Source: Pseudomonas sp. dw_358
GTDB lineage: Bacteria > Pseudomonadota > Gammaproteobacteria > Pseudomonadales > Pseudomonadaceae
Reading direction: 5' to 3'
NCBI RefSeq assembly: GCF_018449655.1
Contig: NZ_JAAVUX010000019.1
Location: 1-64,000 of the forward strand
Length of the DNA stretch: 64,000 nt
Shown: positions 1 to 7,668 of the stretch, piece after piece
Layout: each line of letters starts with the position of its first letter
Numbering within the stretch: position 1 is the first letter of the stretch
Position numbers and translations under genes: made by a program
The notes under the pieces: generated by a model
The model's input: the letters and a program-made list of their open reading frames with translations, nothing else
The model's database searches: none
What the model was told of the DNA's origin: nothing

Positions 1-48
1 ATGGTTTCGGGTAAGAGCTTCGTTGGCGCATGGAAATCCTTGCGATAA
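1..48 (+). CDS. 3' end of an unidentified gene (partial)
   Basis: Frame 1 is open from the window edge to TAA at 46-48 and ends in ...SFVGAWKSLR. A strong hairpin begins at the next base, as expected after a gene end. Only about 15 codons are visible, so no family can be named. It lies outside the prophage, in the flank or in a neighbouring element. Confidence 0.35.
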   Translation: MVSGKSFVGAWKSLR

Positions 49-89
49 GGGCGATCGCGTCCGCTTAAAATACGCGGACACCATCGCCC
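49..89 (+). terminator. hairpin directly after the partial gene
   Basis: GGGCGAT (49-55) pairs with ATCGCCC (83-89) and GTCCGC (59-64) with GCGGAC (74-79), separated by a 3x3 internal loop. No long U-tract follows, so it may be a terminator or an RNA-stabilising hairpin. From here to the attachment repeat I see no convincing gene. Confidence 0.5.
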
Positions 90-195
90 TTAATGCTGGA
101 GTTCGGTAGGTGACTTGGCCGGACGCTTACTATCCGAGATCTTGGATAGCGGTATGAACGGTTGTAGCAAAGAAAATCGGCACAAGCGACCGATC

Positions 196-231
196 TGTGC
201 CCTAAATCTCATGTGCCCTATATGTGCCCTA
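196..231 (+). repeat. three direct repeats TGTGCCCTA outside attL
   Basis: TGTGCCCTA occurs at 196-204, 212-220 and 223-231, spaced 16 and 11 bp. GGCACA, the inverse of its core, occurs nearby at 179-184 and 251-256. The layout (short repeats, then hairpin, then the tRNA-derived repeat) copies what this prophage has at its own right end, but the repeat sequence differs. It may be the arm-site array of a different integrase. Confidence 0.5.
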
Positions 232-259
232 AATAGCAGGTCAAATCCAAGGCACAAAA

Positions 260-282
260 AAGCCACTTTCAAGAAGTGGCTT
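260..282 (-). terminator. intrinsic terminator left of attL
   Basis: AAGCCACTT (260-268) pairs with AAGTGGCTT (274-282). Read leftward, the stem is followed by a run of T. This is the position of a tRNA-Pro terminator in the uninterrupted or tandem-element arrangement. Confidence 0.6.
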
Positions 283-307
283 AAGTGTCTGATATTACTC
301 AGGAATA

Positions 308-356
308 AATGGTCGGGACGGAGTGATTCGAACACTCGACCCCTTGCACCCCATGC
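308..356. repeat. attL, left attachment repeat of the prophage
   Basis: These 49 bp are identical to 53322-53370. They contain the T arm, acceptor 3' strand and CCA of tRNA-Pro, and stop inside the anticodon loop region. Sequence diverges on both sides. This copy lacks the 5' half of the tRNA and is therefore the duplicated end produced by integration. Confidence 0.95.
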
Positions 357-435
357 GCGCAGGTCACTGTAAAACCTAGCAAAACATGCCTTTTCCATGG
401 CGCTCGCTGCAACCGGATGTTCATGGATTATGATG

Positions 436-467
436 AGTGCGTGAGAAAGTCACGCAAAAGTCACGCA
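436..467 (+). promoter_or_regulatory. predicted integrase arm-type sites, left end
   Basis: AGTCACGCA is present at 448-456 and 459-467, spaced 11 bp, with an inverted TCACGCAC at 436-443. The right end of the prophage has AGTCACGCA at 53255-53263 and TGTCACGCA at 53266-53274, with the same spacing and orientation. Matching short repeats flanking both attachment cores are typical of tyrosine-recombinase arm sites. No binding data are available. Confidence 0.6.
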
Positions 468-511
468 GTCCCTCCCCCGGCGTCCTGCCGAAATTTTCTC
501 ACCCTTATATA

Positions 512-775
512 ATGAAGCAACACTCCTCACCGGACCGCCCTGTGAATCTCGACACCTACCCCATGCCGCCCAACGTCCGAAAGCAGGCCAAGCGGCTGCT
601 CGACCAGATCCAGAACTCGGACAGCATGTTGCATTGCGTGAAGTGCGGCGCCCGGGCCGAAGGGTTCGTGCTGGGCATCCAGACCTTGGAAGCGATTTCG
701 GCCGATACCTTGGAGAACATGGACATCCTGTTCAGCAAGGCAACCGATGCCAGGCTGGTGGAGCTGAGCCGATGA
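512..775 (+). CDS. small cysteine-containing phage protein
   Basis: This is an 87-residue protein with a single CxxC (LHCVKCG), which is too little for a confident zinc site. Family unknown. The start is uncertain: the ATG at 512 lies inside a TATAAT-like hexamer (508-513) and has no clear ribosome site; GTG 542 or ATG 563 are in-frame alternatives. The stop overlaps the next start as ATGA, so the two genes are probably co-translated. Position at the very end of the prophage, opposite to the late genes, suggests accessory cargo. Confidence 0.6.
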   Translation: MKQHSSPDRPVNLDTYPMPPNVRKQAKRLLDQIQNSDSMLHCVKCGARAEGFVLGIQTLEAISADTLENMDILFSKATDARLVELSR

Positions 776-969
776 CACTTCAAGATTGGGAAACCCGCTG
801 GACACTCGACGCTGATCACCTGCACTGCCAAAGCTGCAAGGTGAGGCAGTGGCCGTTCAATGCCGGCCAGCCCTTCCCCCACGCAAGCGAATGCCTACGC
901 AGCGGGGTGACTGAGTATCCGTGGGGTGAGTTGGCGGGGATATTGCGGGCTGAGCGTGTGCGGCAGTGA
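772..969 (+). CDS. small CxxC phage protein
   Basis: This 65-residue protein contains HCQSCKVRQWPF and a later HASEC, so two Cys/His clusters could form a small zinc site. It overlaps the preceding gene by ATGA. Its TGA ends at 969, immediately next to the convergent esterase gene ending at 970, with no terminator between them. The pattern resembles small phage proteins annotated only as hypothetical; function unknown. Confidence 0.6.
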   Translation: MTLQDWETRWTLDADHLHCQSCKVRQWPFNAGQPFPHASECLRSGVTEYPWGELAGILRAERVRQ

Positions 970-2307
970 TCAGGCGGCTTCGGCGTACGGGCGGTAGACG
1001 GGCTCGATATCTCGGGTGTAGCCAAGCTCCAGCGGATGGGTTCGATCCGTTCCCAGCGCATCAGCTTTGGGAACCTGCTGCCCGTTAACAAGCGTCGGAT
1101 CGGCCCACGACGCTGACAGCCCTTTCACCACCGTGAATCCTTGCCGCATGATGGATACCGCCGTCAGCCCGGTAGAGGTGACCAATGCCGGCGTCGGGTC
1201 GTTGCCGAAAGAAGCAAGTTCGGTGATGAATGCCTGCCGCAGCGAATCGTTAGCTGCCGTGGTTGCCCCGGTACCCGAAGAACTGTCGTAAATAGCATTG
1301 GGCAATGGCTCCGAAATGAAGATGCTCGGCTGGCGAGGCAACGCCGCACAAACGCGCGACAAGGTTGCCAGCCCCCAATAATCCTCCTCCTTGATCGCCG
1401 CAGTGAGCCCCGGCGATGTGGCGCTCTTCGTGATGTTATTGATGGTGTACGGGGCGTACCACACCGACGTCGGATTCACCAAGGCGATGCTTTGGGCCAT
1501 GTTGGCGGCGTAGACGTACGGAGTTTGCGCGTGCTGGGCCGAGTTGAACCATTCGATGGGGTTGTCTGGCGTCGATAGGTTGCAGGCGGCGCGCTGGACC
1601 CCGCCGAAGAACCGGGCATTGCCGCCCAGGCCTTCCATGATCGAATCACCGCAGATAAGGAACTGCTTACCCCATTTGGTCGACGTGTACTTGATGCCGA
1701 CATAGAACGGGTTGGTGGCCCCGCCCTCTGCTGTCACAGCGGTGGTGGTGAAGTTGGCAGGGGTATCCACCCCGGCCACCGCCTGCGAGGCCGACTTCAT
1801 CATCGGCCAAGACTGGTTGTCTTGGGCCCAGTAGTACGACCCGAGGTTCGGGACAGTGGGCTGCACGCCGGACGGCATCTGTACACGCCAGGCGACAAGC
1901 GAGCGAGCCTGTGTCGGGCTATCAGTGCGAACCAAGCTCTTTTTGACGAGGACTGTGCTCAGGGACCAGACGACAATCTCTGAGTTAAGGCCAGCCGAGG
2001 TCCCACCGGCGGAAACTGCCACGGCCTGGCCAGTAGCCCAGGCGCCACCGGCTGGCGTCACTGCGACAACGCTGTCGCTGCCCGCCGCGCTGCACACGGA
2101 ATACGAGATCTGAGCAGTGAAGGCCGGCCCAAGGTTGGGGATCATGATCTGGAACGAGTAGTAGTCGCCCGCTTGCAGTGTGGTGATCCCGCTGAAAGTG
2201 GTCACCGCGGTCAGTGCTGCTGCGAGCATGTACCGGCCAGGTCGAACAGCGGTGAAGATGTTCGTCAACGACCGCGGGCGCAGCTTGAGGTCTGAAATGT
2301 CTTTCAT
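970..2307 (-). CDS. SGNH/GDSL-type esterase, tail-associated
   Basis: The protein has 445 residues. Residues ~215-445 carry the SGNH hydrolase signatures: block I GDS with Ser222 (LICGDSIMEG) and the final block DRTH with Asp421 and His424. About 200 residues precede this and would serve as the virion-attachment and beta-sandwich part. SGNH domains on phage tails commonly deacetylate bacterial surface polysaccharide, and I infer that role here. It is the last gene of the late operon, 11 bp after the GH5 gene, so the two enzymes are probably made together. A longer upstream frame exists, but ATG 2307 fits the junction with the GH5 stop. Confidence 0.8.
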   Translation of the reverse strand: MKDISDLKLRPRSLTNIFTAVRPGRYMLAAALTAVTTFSGITTLQAGDYYSFQIMIPNLGPAFTAQISYSVCSAAGSDSVVAVTPAGGAWATGQAVAVSAGGTSAGLNSEIVVWSLSTVLVKKSLVRTDSPTQARSLVAWRVQMPSGVQPTVPNLGSYYWAQDNQSWPMMKSASQAVAGVDTPANFTTTAVTAEGGATNPFYVGIKYTSTKWGKQFLICGDSIMEGLGGNARFFGGVQRAACNLSTPDNPIEWFNSAQHAQTPYVYAANMAQSIALVNPTSVWYAPYTINNITKSATSPGLTAAIKEEDYWGLATLSRVCAALPRQPSIFISEPLPNAIYDSSSGTGATTAANDSLRQAFITELASFGNDPTPALVTSTGLTAVSIMRQGFTVVKGLSASWADPTLVNGQQVPKADALGTDRTHPLELGYTRDIEPVYRPYAEAA

Positions 2308-2318
2308 AGAAGATCTAC

Positions 2319-4136
2319 TCAGTTGTAAGTGACGGTCGAGCCGTTGGAGGTGATTGCTGCACCGTTGTAGGCGGCGGCGTTGGCCGGTGTTCCGACATGC
2401 GTCCAGTCGTGCGCCTGTACGATCGGAAGGACAGTGGTGTTGTCCGCGCCGCTGACCGGGCCGATGGATGTGATCGAGGTGAAGCCGTCGCCAGCCGCCC
2501 AATACGTGCCGTTGAAGCTGTACTGGTCCATCAGGCTCATCATCGAGTCGAAGTCGGTGCGGTAATTGACGGAACTGGTGCTGGTGTCACTTGGCACGCC
2601 GTACTCGCCGAGGAAGACCGTGACGCCCTTGGCTGCTGACCAGGTGCCGACAACCTGCATCTGGCCGGCCAGACGATCCCGGGTGGCTTGCGTCCACTGA
2701 CCTGTGGTGGCGTCGTAGACACCGCTGTAGTTCGGGTCGAGGTAGTAATGGAGCGACATCTGCGTGCGGTTGAGCGGATCAACCCACGGCACATCAGGGA
2801 AATAGCCGTAGTTATCGCCAAACGAGGCCAGGCCGGTAGACCGGTCCCCTTCCCACAGCAGCCAGCCGGTGTAGCCCACGCTGCGCACCGCCGCGATGGC
2901 CGCGTTCTGCGCGGTGGTGTTGGTGGCCACCGTCCCGCCATCCGATCCCCAAGGCACGAAGGTCTGAAGCGTCGTCCCTTCGTTGAGGTTCCAGTCGTCG
3001 TAACTACCGGTGCCGATCACACCCTGGATGTTCATGTCCCAATAGATCAGGGTCTGGCTGGCCCCGGTGGTGAACTGCACGGATACCCGGGTTGCTGTTG
3101 CCTGGTCGGTAATGGACAAGGTCGCCAGTGCCACCGCTCCGCTATCGCCGCTGTTGCCACCGGCGTTGATCGTCAGGGTGTTGGTCCCTTGGGTCGTAGC
3201 CTGGGTGACGTAGAAGCTCATTACGTAGGTGGTGTTGGCCTTCACCGCGTACCCGGTGTCGTTGCCGTTGTTCCAATGGCGGATGACCTTGTACTGAGCG
3301 GTCGTGGCATTCAGCACCAGGTGCCCGCCGCCGGAGCGTCCGCCCGTGGTACTGATGCTGAACGGCGCCGTGACAAACCAGTTGGCCCCAGTGTCCGGGT
3401 TGCGGAACTGCGGATCGCGCATCAGCTGCTTGTAGGCGCGGCTGGTGTAGTTGAACTCGCTCGACTGCACCGCAAGGTTCTGCGGCTCGTTGAAGAAGTC
3501 GATCCCCCAGAACGCCGACTTGCCCTTGATGTACTTCGCCACCTGCTGCCAGTCGCTGGCCCAGGCCGCAATCGGGTAGGCCGAAGACCCCAAGGTCTGT
3601 GTAGCACCATTGATGTACCGGGATGCGTAGTCGTGGCCATCAAGGACGATGACCAGACCGGTGGCGTTTGCGTAGCCTTGGACCAGGTCCAGGTGAGCCT
3701 GTCCAGTGGCATTGAGGGGGCCGCCCGGCGTATCGAACCAGCGCGCCAGGTAGATCGGCAGCCGGACGATGTTCATGCCCTTCCCGGCCCAGTACTGGAA
3801 ATTCGCCAGCGTCGGGAGGAAGTAGTTCGTGCCCGCAGCGCCAGGGAGCGTGGTCTCCGAGTACTCCATGCCGCTGAGGTTGATACCCCGGCGCGCGGTG
3901 GCGTCGGCGGCTGGGTACGGGTCGGTCGATACGACGGTTGCGGTTCCGAGCATCAGCCACTTTCCAAGGTAGCTGTACACCGGGGCCGGCGGCGTGCTGT
4001 CCACGCAGAACGCCATGCCGGGGTAATGGTTGCCTGCGAGATATGTCGATCCAAGTTCGGCCACTGACTTCGAGGGGAACGAGGAAAAGACGGTTGCGAT
4101 GTCCTGTCCCGTGGACTGCGGGCCGACAGACTTCAT
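2319..4136 (-). CDS. GH5-like glycosidase with inserted beta-rich module
   Basis: The protein has 605 residues. It reads as a GH5 (endoglucanase-type) barrel: RGINLSG near 83-89, MNIVRLPI near 121-128, acid/base Glu217 in FFNEPQ, LHYY near 462-465 and nucleophile Glu511 in FLGEYG. About 160 residues (~240-400) lie between the two catalytic glutamates. They look like a CenC-type carbohydrate-binding beta sandwich (VLNATTAQYKVIRHW, TYVMSFYVTQA, VSVQFTTG). The first ~80 residues would attach it to the tail. A polysaccharide depolymerase is the likely role; the substrate is unknown. Its ATG overlaps the previous stop (TAATG). Confidence 0.8.
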   Translation of the reverse strand: MKSVGPQSTGQDIATVFSSFPSKSVAELGSTYLAGNHYPGMAFCVDSTPPAPVYSYLGKWLMLGTATVVSTDPYPAADATARRGINLSGMEYSETTLPGAAGTNYFLPTLANFQYWAGKGMNIVRLPIYLARWFDTPGGPLNATGQAHLDLVQGYANATGLVIVLDGHDYASRYINGATQTLGSSAYPIAAWASDWQQVAKYIKGKSAFWGIDFFNEPQNLAVQSSEFNYTSRAYKQLMRDPQFRNPDTGANWFVTAPFSISTTGGRSGGGHLVLNATTAQYKVIRHWNNGNDTGYAVKANTTYVMSFYVTQATTQGTNTLTINAGGNSGDSGAVALATLSITDQATATRVSVQFTTGASQTLIYWDMNIQGVIGTGSYDDWNLNEGTTLQTFVPWGSDGGTVATNTTAQNAAIAAVRSVGYTGWLLWEGDRSTGLASFGDNYGYFPDVPWVDPLNRTQMSLHYYLDPNYSGVYDATTGQWTQATRDRLAGQMQVVGTWSAAKGVTVFLGEYGVPSDTSTSSVNYRTDFDSMMSLMDQYSFNGTYWAAGDGFTSITSIGPVSGADNTTVLPIVQAHDWTHVGTPANAAAYNGAAITSNGSTVTYN

Positions 4137-4861
4137 TAGCCGTGGACCGTCACGCGGTACTGGCCGGTGCTCGGTGCGGTGCCGAAGGTGATCTGCACGG
4201 TGTTCACGCCGTTGGCCACGTTGTCGACCAGCACCTGTTCACCGGTAGAGACCAGGCGCACGACGACCAACACGTCTAGGGTGTTCAGGTTGTGGGTCAC
4301 GGTCAGGGTGGTGGACGTACCGTCGCCGATGGTGGCAGCGGCCTTGCGTGCAACGACGGTCGTATCGACAGCGATGGAGCCGCCGGTCAGCGTGATACCG
4401 GTGCCGGCTGTGTACGAACCGGTGCTGCCTGAGGTCTGGGTATAAACCAGCGAGGTGGTGCCGAGAGTGATCGGCGCATCAGTGGTCATGGTCCAGCCGG
4501 TGTTGCCTAGGGTCGAGCCCTCGCTTACCAGGCAGGTGGCGAGCAATGCCTCGGAACTGGCGTCCATGTCCGTGGCGCGCGCCCAGGTGCCGGTGGCCAC
4601 GACATAGATGCCGTTGGCCGATGCAGTCGTCTGGTTCTTCGCCAACACTCGGTCGCCGGCTACCAAACTCACCCCGTCGATGGTTTGGGCACCGGACAGA
4701 GTGATGTTGGCCGTGGTCGCGGCGCGCACCGGCTGCTTCCAGCTGTAGCCCTGCACAGCGGAATTCAGTTGGTTCAGCGTTACCGCGTCCTGCAGATTCA
4801 CGGCGTCTTTTACGTTGGACAGGGCATAGCCGCTCGCATCGAGAGCAATTCCAAGCTTCAT
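4136..4861 (-). CDS. tail fibre-like / virion accessory protein
   Basis: The protein has 241 residues. The N-terminal half (KNQTTASANGIYVVATGTWARATDMD) matches the repeat type seen in many phage tail-fibre and baseplate-decoration proteins. The C-terminus (TVTHNLNTLDVLVVVRL ... VQITFGTAPSTGQYRVTVHG) resembles the end of the 90-residue protein encoded just upstream (4871-5143), so the two share a small beta domain. It probably links the GH5 and SGNH enzymes to the virion; that is an inference from order. Confidence 0.65.
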   Translation of the reverse strand: MKLGIALDASGYALSNVKDAVNLQDAVTLNQLNSAVQGYSWKQPVRAATTANITLSGAQTIDGVSLVAGDRVLAKNQTTASANGIYVVATGTWARATDMDASSEALLATCLVSEGSTLGNTGWTMTTDAPITLGTTSLVYTQTSGSTGSYTAGTGITLTGGSIAVDTTVVARKAAATIGDGTSTTLTVTHNLNTLDVLVVVRLVSTGEQVLVDNVANGVNTVQITFGTAPSTGQYRVTVHG

Positions 4862-4870
4862 GGGTGGACC

Positions 4871-5143
4871 TCAGTTCAGGTAGGCGAAACCGGCGAATGC
4901 CGTGCCGAAGGTGATTTGGATGATGTTGCTGTCGACGTACTTCACGTCGGGCTCAACCTTGTTGCCCAGGGCGTTAACCACGGTCGCCGAGACGAACCGG
5001 CCGAGGTTGTGTGGGACCGTCCAGACCAGCAGGGGTATGGACTGGGTCCAGATGAAAGTGGATGGGCCGGTGCCGGGGATCAAAGCCACCTTTTCCAGCG
5101 TCATGCTGATCGGCGTGGCCAATGGGGAAATGGTCTGAGTCAT
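4871..5143 (-). CDS. small virion-type beta protein
   Basis: This 90-residue protein contains VPHNLGRFVSATVVNALG and a C-terminal VDSNIIQITFGTAFAGFAYLN, matching in pattern the C-terminus of the following 241-residue protein (HNLNTLDVLVVV ... VQITFGTA). It overlaps the preceding gene by 4 bp (ATGA). Probably a structural adaptor domain; no catalytic motif is visible. Confidence 0.6.
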   Translation of the reverse strand: MTQTISPLATPISMTLEKVALIPGTGPSTFIWTQSIPLLVWTVPHNLGRFVSATVVNALGNKVEPDVKYVDSNIIQITFGTAFAGFAYLN

Positions 5144-5448
5144 AGCCGGGTTACGTCCTGCACGATGGTGAAGGGCACGGTGATGGTGCTCCGGGTGAAC
5201 CCATCGACGTCGCGAGCGAACTGGATGTCGAAGAAGCCGGGGCCCGGCCGCCAGCGCGAGGTGTCAGCCACGTAGATCTGCATCTGCTGAGTGGTGTCGG
5301 GATCAACCCAAGTGCACACCACCTGGCTGTAGAGAGATCCGGACAGGGAGCGGACCTGGCTGGTGGGTGTGTACCCCACCAATTCACCGAGATCGACGCC
5401 GTTCAGCGTGACCAGGTACAGGAAGGTGTCGCCTATCTTGAATTGCAT
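5140..5448 (-). CDS. unknown phage structural protein
   Basis: This 102-residue protein is rich in beta-prone sequence (FLYLVTLNGVDLGELVGYT, MQIYVADTSRWRPGPGFFDIQFARD). Small proteins of this type next to fibre genes are often baseplate-upper or fibre-adaptor proteins. It follows the Rz gene by 9 bp and overlaps the next gene by ATGA. Confidence 0.6.
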   Translation of the reverse strand: MQFKIGDTFLYLVTLNGVDLGELVGYTPTSQVRSLSGSLYSQVVCTWVDPDTTQQMQIYVADTSRWRPGPGFFDIQFARDVDGFTRSTITVPFTIVQDVTRL

Positions 5449-5457
5449 GGCGCGCCC

Positions 5458-5979
5458 TCACTTCAGGCAGACATTGGTCACATAGGCCTGGAGGGCCTTC
5501 AGTTTTGCTTGGTCGGAGATGGCGCCGGCTCGGATATCGAGAACGTGCTGTCCAGAAGCTGGATCGAGTTCGATGGAGCTTCCATCGCCCAGGCTGGCGG
5601 AGTCGGCGGTTTGGGGCACGTCGCTACCACTGGGATGACTTGTGCAGGTGCCCGCGATCCGCAGCCGGCGAGTGCCAGCAGCAACAGCGGCGCGTAGAGC
5701 GTCGTTTTGGGCAAGCGCATCGGCTTTCTCCTTGGATGATTTGGCGTCGAGGTCAGCCAGGGCCTGTTCGGCTTGCTGCTGGTGCTCAACGGCCGTGCGC
5801 GCCTGTTCGGCGGCGGCGGCGGCAATTTTTGTGAGATCGGCTTGGAAGTTGGACTTCTGGGTATCGAGCTGGGCGGTGTAGCTGTTGGCCTGCCACTTCC
5901 AGGCGATGCCAAAGCCGAGCGCCATGCACAGCAGCGCGGCGAAAGCGATGACTGCCCACTTGATCAGGGTCTCTTTCAT
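5458..5979 (-). CDS. Rz-like inner-membrane spanin
   Basis: The protein has 173 residues, with an N-terminal membrane segment (WAVIAFAALLCMALGFGIAWKW) followed by a long Ala/Gln-rich coiled coil, the i-spanin layout. The gene for the outer-membrane partner Rz1 is entirely embedded in another frame (5499-5720). It overlaps the endolysin gene by 4 bp. The pair would fuse inner and outer membranes at the last step of lysis. Confidence 0.85.
   Translation of the reverse strand: MKETLIKWAVIAFAALLCMALGFGIAWKWQANSYTAQLDTQKSNFQADLTKIAAAAAEQARTAVEHQQQAEQALADLDAKSSKEKADALAQNDALRAAVAAGTRRLRIAGTCTSHPSGSDVPQTADSASLGDGSSIELDPASGQHVLDIRAGAISDQAKLKALQAYVTNVCLK
5499..5720 (-). CDS. Rz1-like outer-membrane spanin lipoprotein, nested in Rz
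   Basis: The protein has 73 residues starting MRLPKTTLYAPLLLLALAGC, a signal peptide ending in a lipobox with the lipidated Cys at position 20. The mature part is Pro-rich (CPKPPTPPAWA), as in Rz1 proteins. It lies wholly inside the Rz gene in a different frame, the classical embedded spanin arrangement. A longer frame upstream exists, but only this start gives a lipoprotein. Confidence 0.85.
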   Translation of the reverse strand: MRLPKTTLYAPLLLLALAGCGSRAPAQVIPVVATCPKPPTPPAWAMEAPSNSIQLLDSTFSISEPAPSPTKQN

Positions 5980-6632
5980 GCCAGCACCCGTAGCGCGCGC
6001 TGATAGAGGGCAGTCCGGTCGGCGGCACCGACTGGGATGTTGCCGCGGCGCCCGGTATTGATCACGCTGCCGATGTCGCCAAAGTTGCCGGCATCAGCCA
6101 GCCCGTTCAGATTGTTGGCGGACCAGAATCGTGCGGCAGACAGCGCCGCGTACACTGGATTTTCCAGCAGTTCCGGGTGATTCAGAAGATCCAGAGTTAA
6201 GGCGATCCCCAGAGATCGATAGTTAGCCTTTCCGGTCACCTGAAGCGCGCCACGGCCCCGGTAGGTCCAGCCATCTCCCGAATCCGGCGCCCCGTTGCCC
6301 ATGCGGTCGGCATAGACGTCGTTGGCTAGGCCCTGAGGGTTACGGGCCAGAGTCAGGGCAAGCGGGTTCGGCTGCGGCGGCGTAGCGTTGGCGTCGATGG
6401 CGTACCGGCTCGGCCAAGTCGCGGCAAGCCCCTGAGCGCTGTAGTTCAGGTTCTCGACCAGGCGTGTCAGGTTCGCTGACTCATGCGCCACTTGGGCGAT
6501 GAAAGCTGCGATCCGCGCCGGGGTGTTGATCTGGTACCGCTCCATCGCCGCATTGAGGGCAGGCGTAAAAACGCCGGCAACTGGGCCGGCGTTCGGGATG
6601 ATCTGCAGCAACTGCTGCGGCGTGATGGTCAT
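5976..6632 (-). CDS. GH19-type endolysin
   Basis: The protein has 218 residues. IAAFIAQVAHESANLTRLVENLNYSA contains the catalytic HE of chitinase-like GH19 muramidases, followed by GDGWTYRGRGALQVTGKANY, the second signature of the family. It would cut peptidoglycan at the end of infection. No signal peptide is seen, so release depends on a holin. ATG 6632 sits 2 bp after the previous stop; an upstream in-frame extension would overlap the previous gene and is not used. Confidence 0.88.
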   Translation of the reverse strand: MTITPQQLLQIIPNAGPVAGVFTPALNAAMERYQINTPARIAAFIAQVAHESANLTRLVENLNYSAQGLAATWPSRYAIDANATPPQPNPLALTLARNPQGLANDVYADRMGNGAPDSGDGWTYRGRGALQVTGKANYRSLGIALTLDLLNHPELLENPVYAALSAARFWSANNLNGLADAGNFGDIGSVINTGRRGNIPVGAADRTALYQRALRVLA

Positions 6633-6634
6633 GG

Positions 6635-7216
6635 CTAAATCGCCTTGTAGAGGTTGATCTTTGTGACGCAGCCTTGCGGGACCTCGTTCGTCCCAGCATC
6701 GGCCGGCTCGACCTTGAATCCCATGCGGATGACGAAGGCCCGCGTGGTGCTCCACTGGTGAACCAAGTAGAAGCAGTACCAGTGCCGACCGCCGTTCTCG
6801 ACCGTGACGAACTGCCAGCCGGCCTCGCCGTCATGATCGCGAACGTGGGCAGCGCCTTTGTAGGTGATCGTGCTGCCTATGATCGGGGCAGCCCACAGGC
6901 TGACGAATCGCATATTGTTGGAGGGGTTGCGGATAGCGGCCCACCACCACATGGCGAAAAAGCTGTCGATCGACACGCCGAACGGGACCTCTGTGGCCCA
7001 CTCCCCCAGTTTGTCGCCCAGCAATCCGTCGTAATCGTTACCCCAGAGCCATGCCCACTTGGGCAGGTTGACGATGGGCCGACCATCGCTTCCGCTCACC
7101 GCATTCACGCGAAACGGGATCGCAATGGCGACGATGAACAGGCCTAGGAAATCCATCACGAATCCCGAGACGAACAAAAACAGCCACTGAATAGCGACTT
7201 TGAATGGTGTGAGCAT
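6635..7216 (-). CDS. DUF7338-like membrane-anchored phage protein
   Basis: The protein has 193 residues with a hydrophobic N-terminus (IQWLFLFVSGFVMDFLGLFIVAIAIPF) and conserved-looking WGNDYDG, FFAMWWWAAIRNPSNNM and GWQFVTVENGGRHWYCFYLV. This pattern matches uncharacterised Caudoviricetes proteins found next to lysis genes. Function unknown. ATG 7216 has a good ribosome site (CGGAGATAGAC). Confidence 0.6.
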   Translation of the reverse strand: MLTPFKVAIQWLFLFVSGFVMDFLGLFIVAIAIPFRVNAVSGSDGRPIVNLPKWAWLWGNDYDGLLGDKLGEWATEVPFGVSIDSFFAMWWWAAIRNPSNNMRFVSLWAAPIIGSTITYKGAAHVRDHDGEAGWQFVTVENGGRHWYCFYLVHQWSTTRAFVIRMGFKVEPADAGTNEVPQGCVTKINLYKAI

Positions 7217-7230
7217 GTCTATCTCCGGAC

Positions 7231-7254
7231 ACAAAAAAGCCGCTCAAGGCGGCT
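7231..7254 (-). terminator. intrinsic terminator in late operon
   Basis: AGCCGC (238-243 of the 7 kb line) pairs with GCGGCT (249-254) and is followed leftward by six T. It lies between the fibre chaperone and the lysis block. Confidence 0.75.
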
Positions 7255-7257
7255 GGG

Positions 7258-7668
7258 TTATGCGGGCTGGGTCGGCCAAGTCGGCGAAGCAACTGTGAGG
7301 TCGATTCGGTTCACGGCCACTCGATACTGCTTCCACAGCTTGAGCAGCGCTGTTTCGTCGGTGGTGGCGTCGTCGAGATCGACCGCATCCTGCAGCGGAG
7401 CGATGGCCAGCGTTGCAGTGCCCAGGAGCGAATCGCGCATATTGGTGTTGGTCGCCAGTATTTCCGCAGCAGTTGGCACGGGGTCAACAGGAGCAGAAAG
7501 CACGCCAGTGGTCGCGTCATACGTCCAGCGCTGTTGGACCACACCTATCTGGGCAGTCGTGAGGGCTACAAAGGTCGCAAAACCTGCCGCGAACATATCG
7601 GTGATATCGCCGTCCGCCTCGAAAATCTGGATAACGATGTCGTCGCTGATAATTGCGTAAGTAGTCAT
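7258..7668 (-). CDS. tail fibre assembly chaperone
   Basis: The protein has 136 residues. The N-terminus (YAIISDDIVIQIFEADGD) and C-terminus (LLKLWKQYRVAVNRIDLTVASPTWPTQP) carry the WKQYR-x-ALN..P.WP signature of Tfa-type chaperones. It follows the fibre gene with a 1-bp stop/start overlap, as such chaperones normally do, and would fold or trimerise that fibre. A terminator follows directly. Confidence 0.82.
   Translation of the reverse strand: MTTYAIISDDIVIQIFEADGDITDMFAAGFATFVALTTAQIGVVQQRWTYDATTGVLSAPVDPVPTAAEILATNTNMRDSLLGTATLAIAPLQDAVDLDDATTDETALLKLWKQYRVAVNRIDLTVASPTWPTQPA

Noticed and set aside
115..372. 85-codon rightward frame across attL
   Set aside because: Its C-terminal half (SGRSDSNTRPLAPHA) is the translation of the tRNA-Pro 3' end; no ribosome site and no family.
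2688..4067. 459-codon frame antisense to the GH5 gene
   Set aside because: A high-GC shadow with Arg/Val/Gly-rich composition; the leftward frame carries complete GH5 motifs.
4136..5143. Broken tail-fibre gene split into pieces
   Set aside because: Both frames have their own starts, and the shared C-terminal pattern is better explained by a repeated small domain than by a frameshift.
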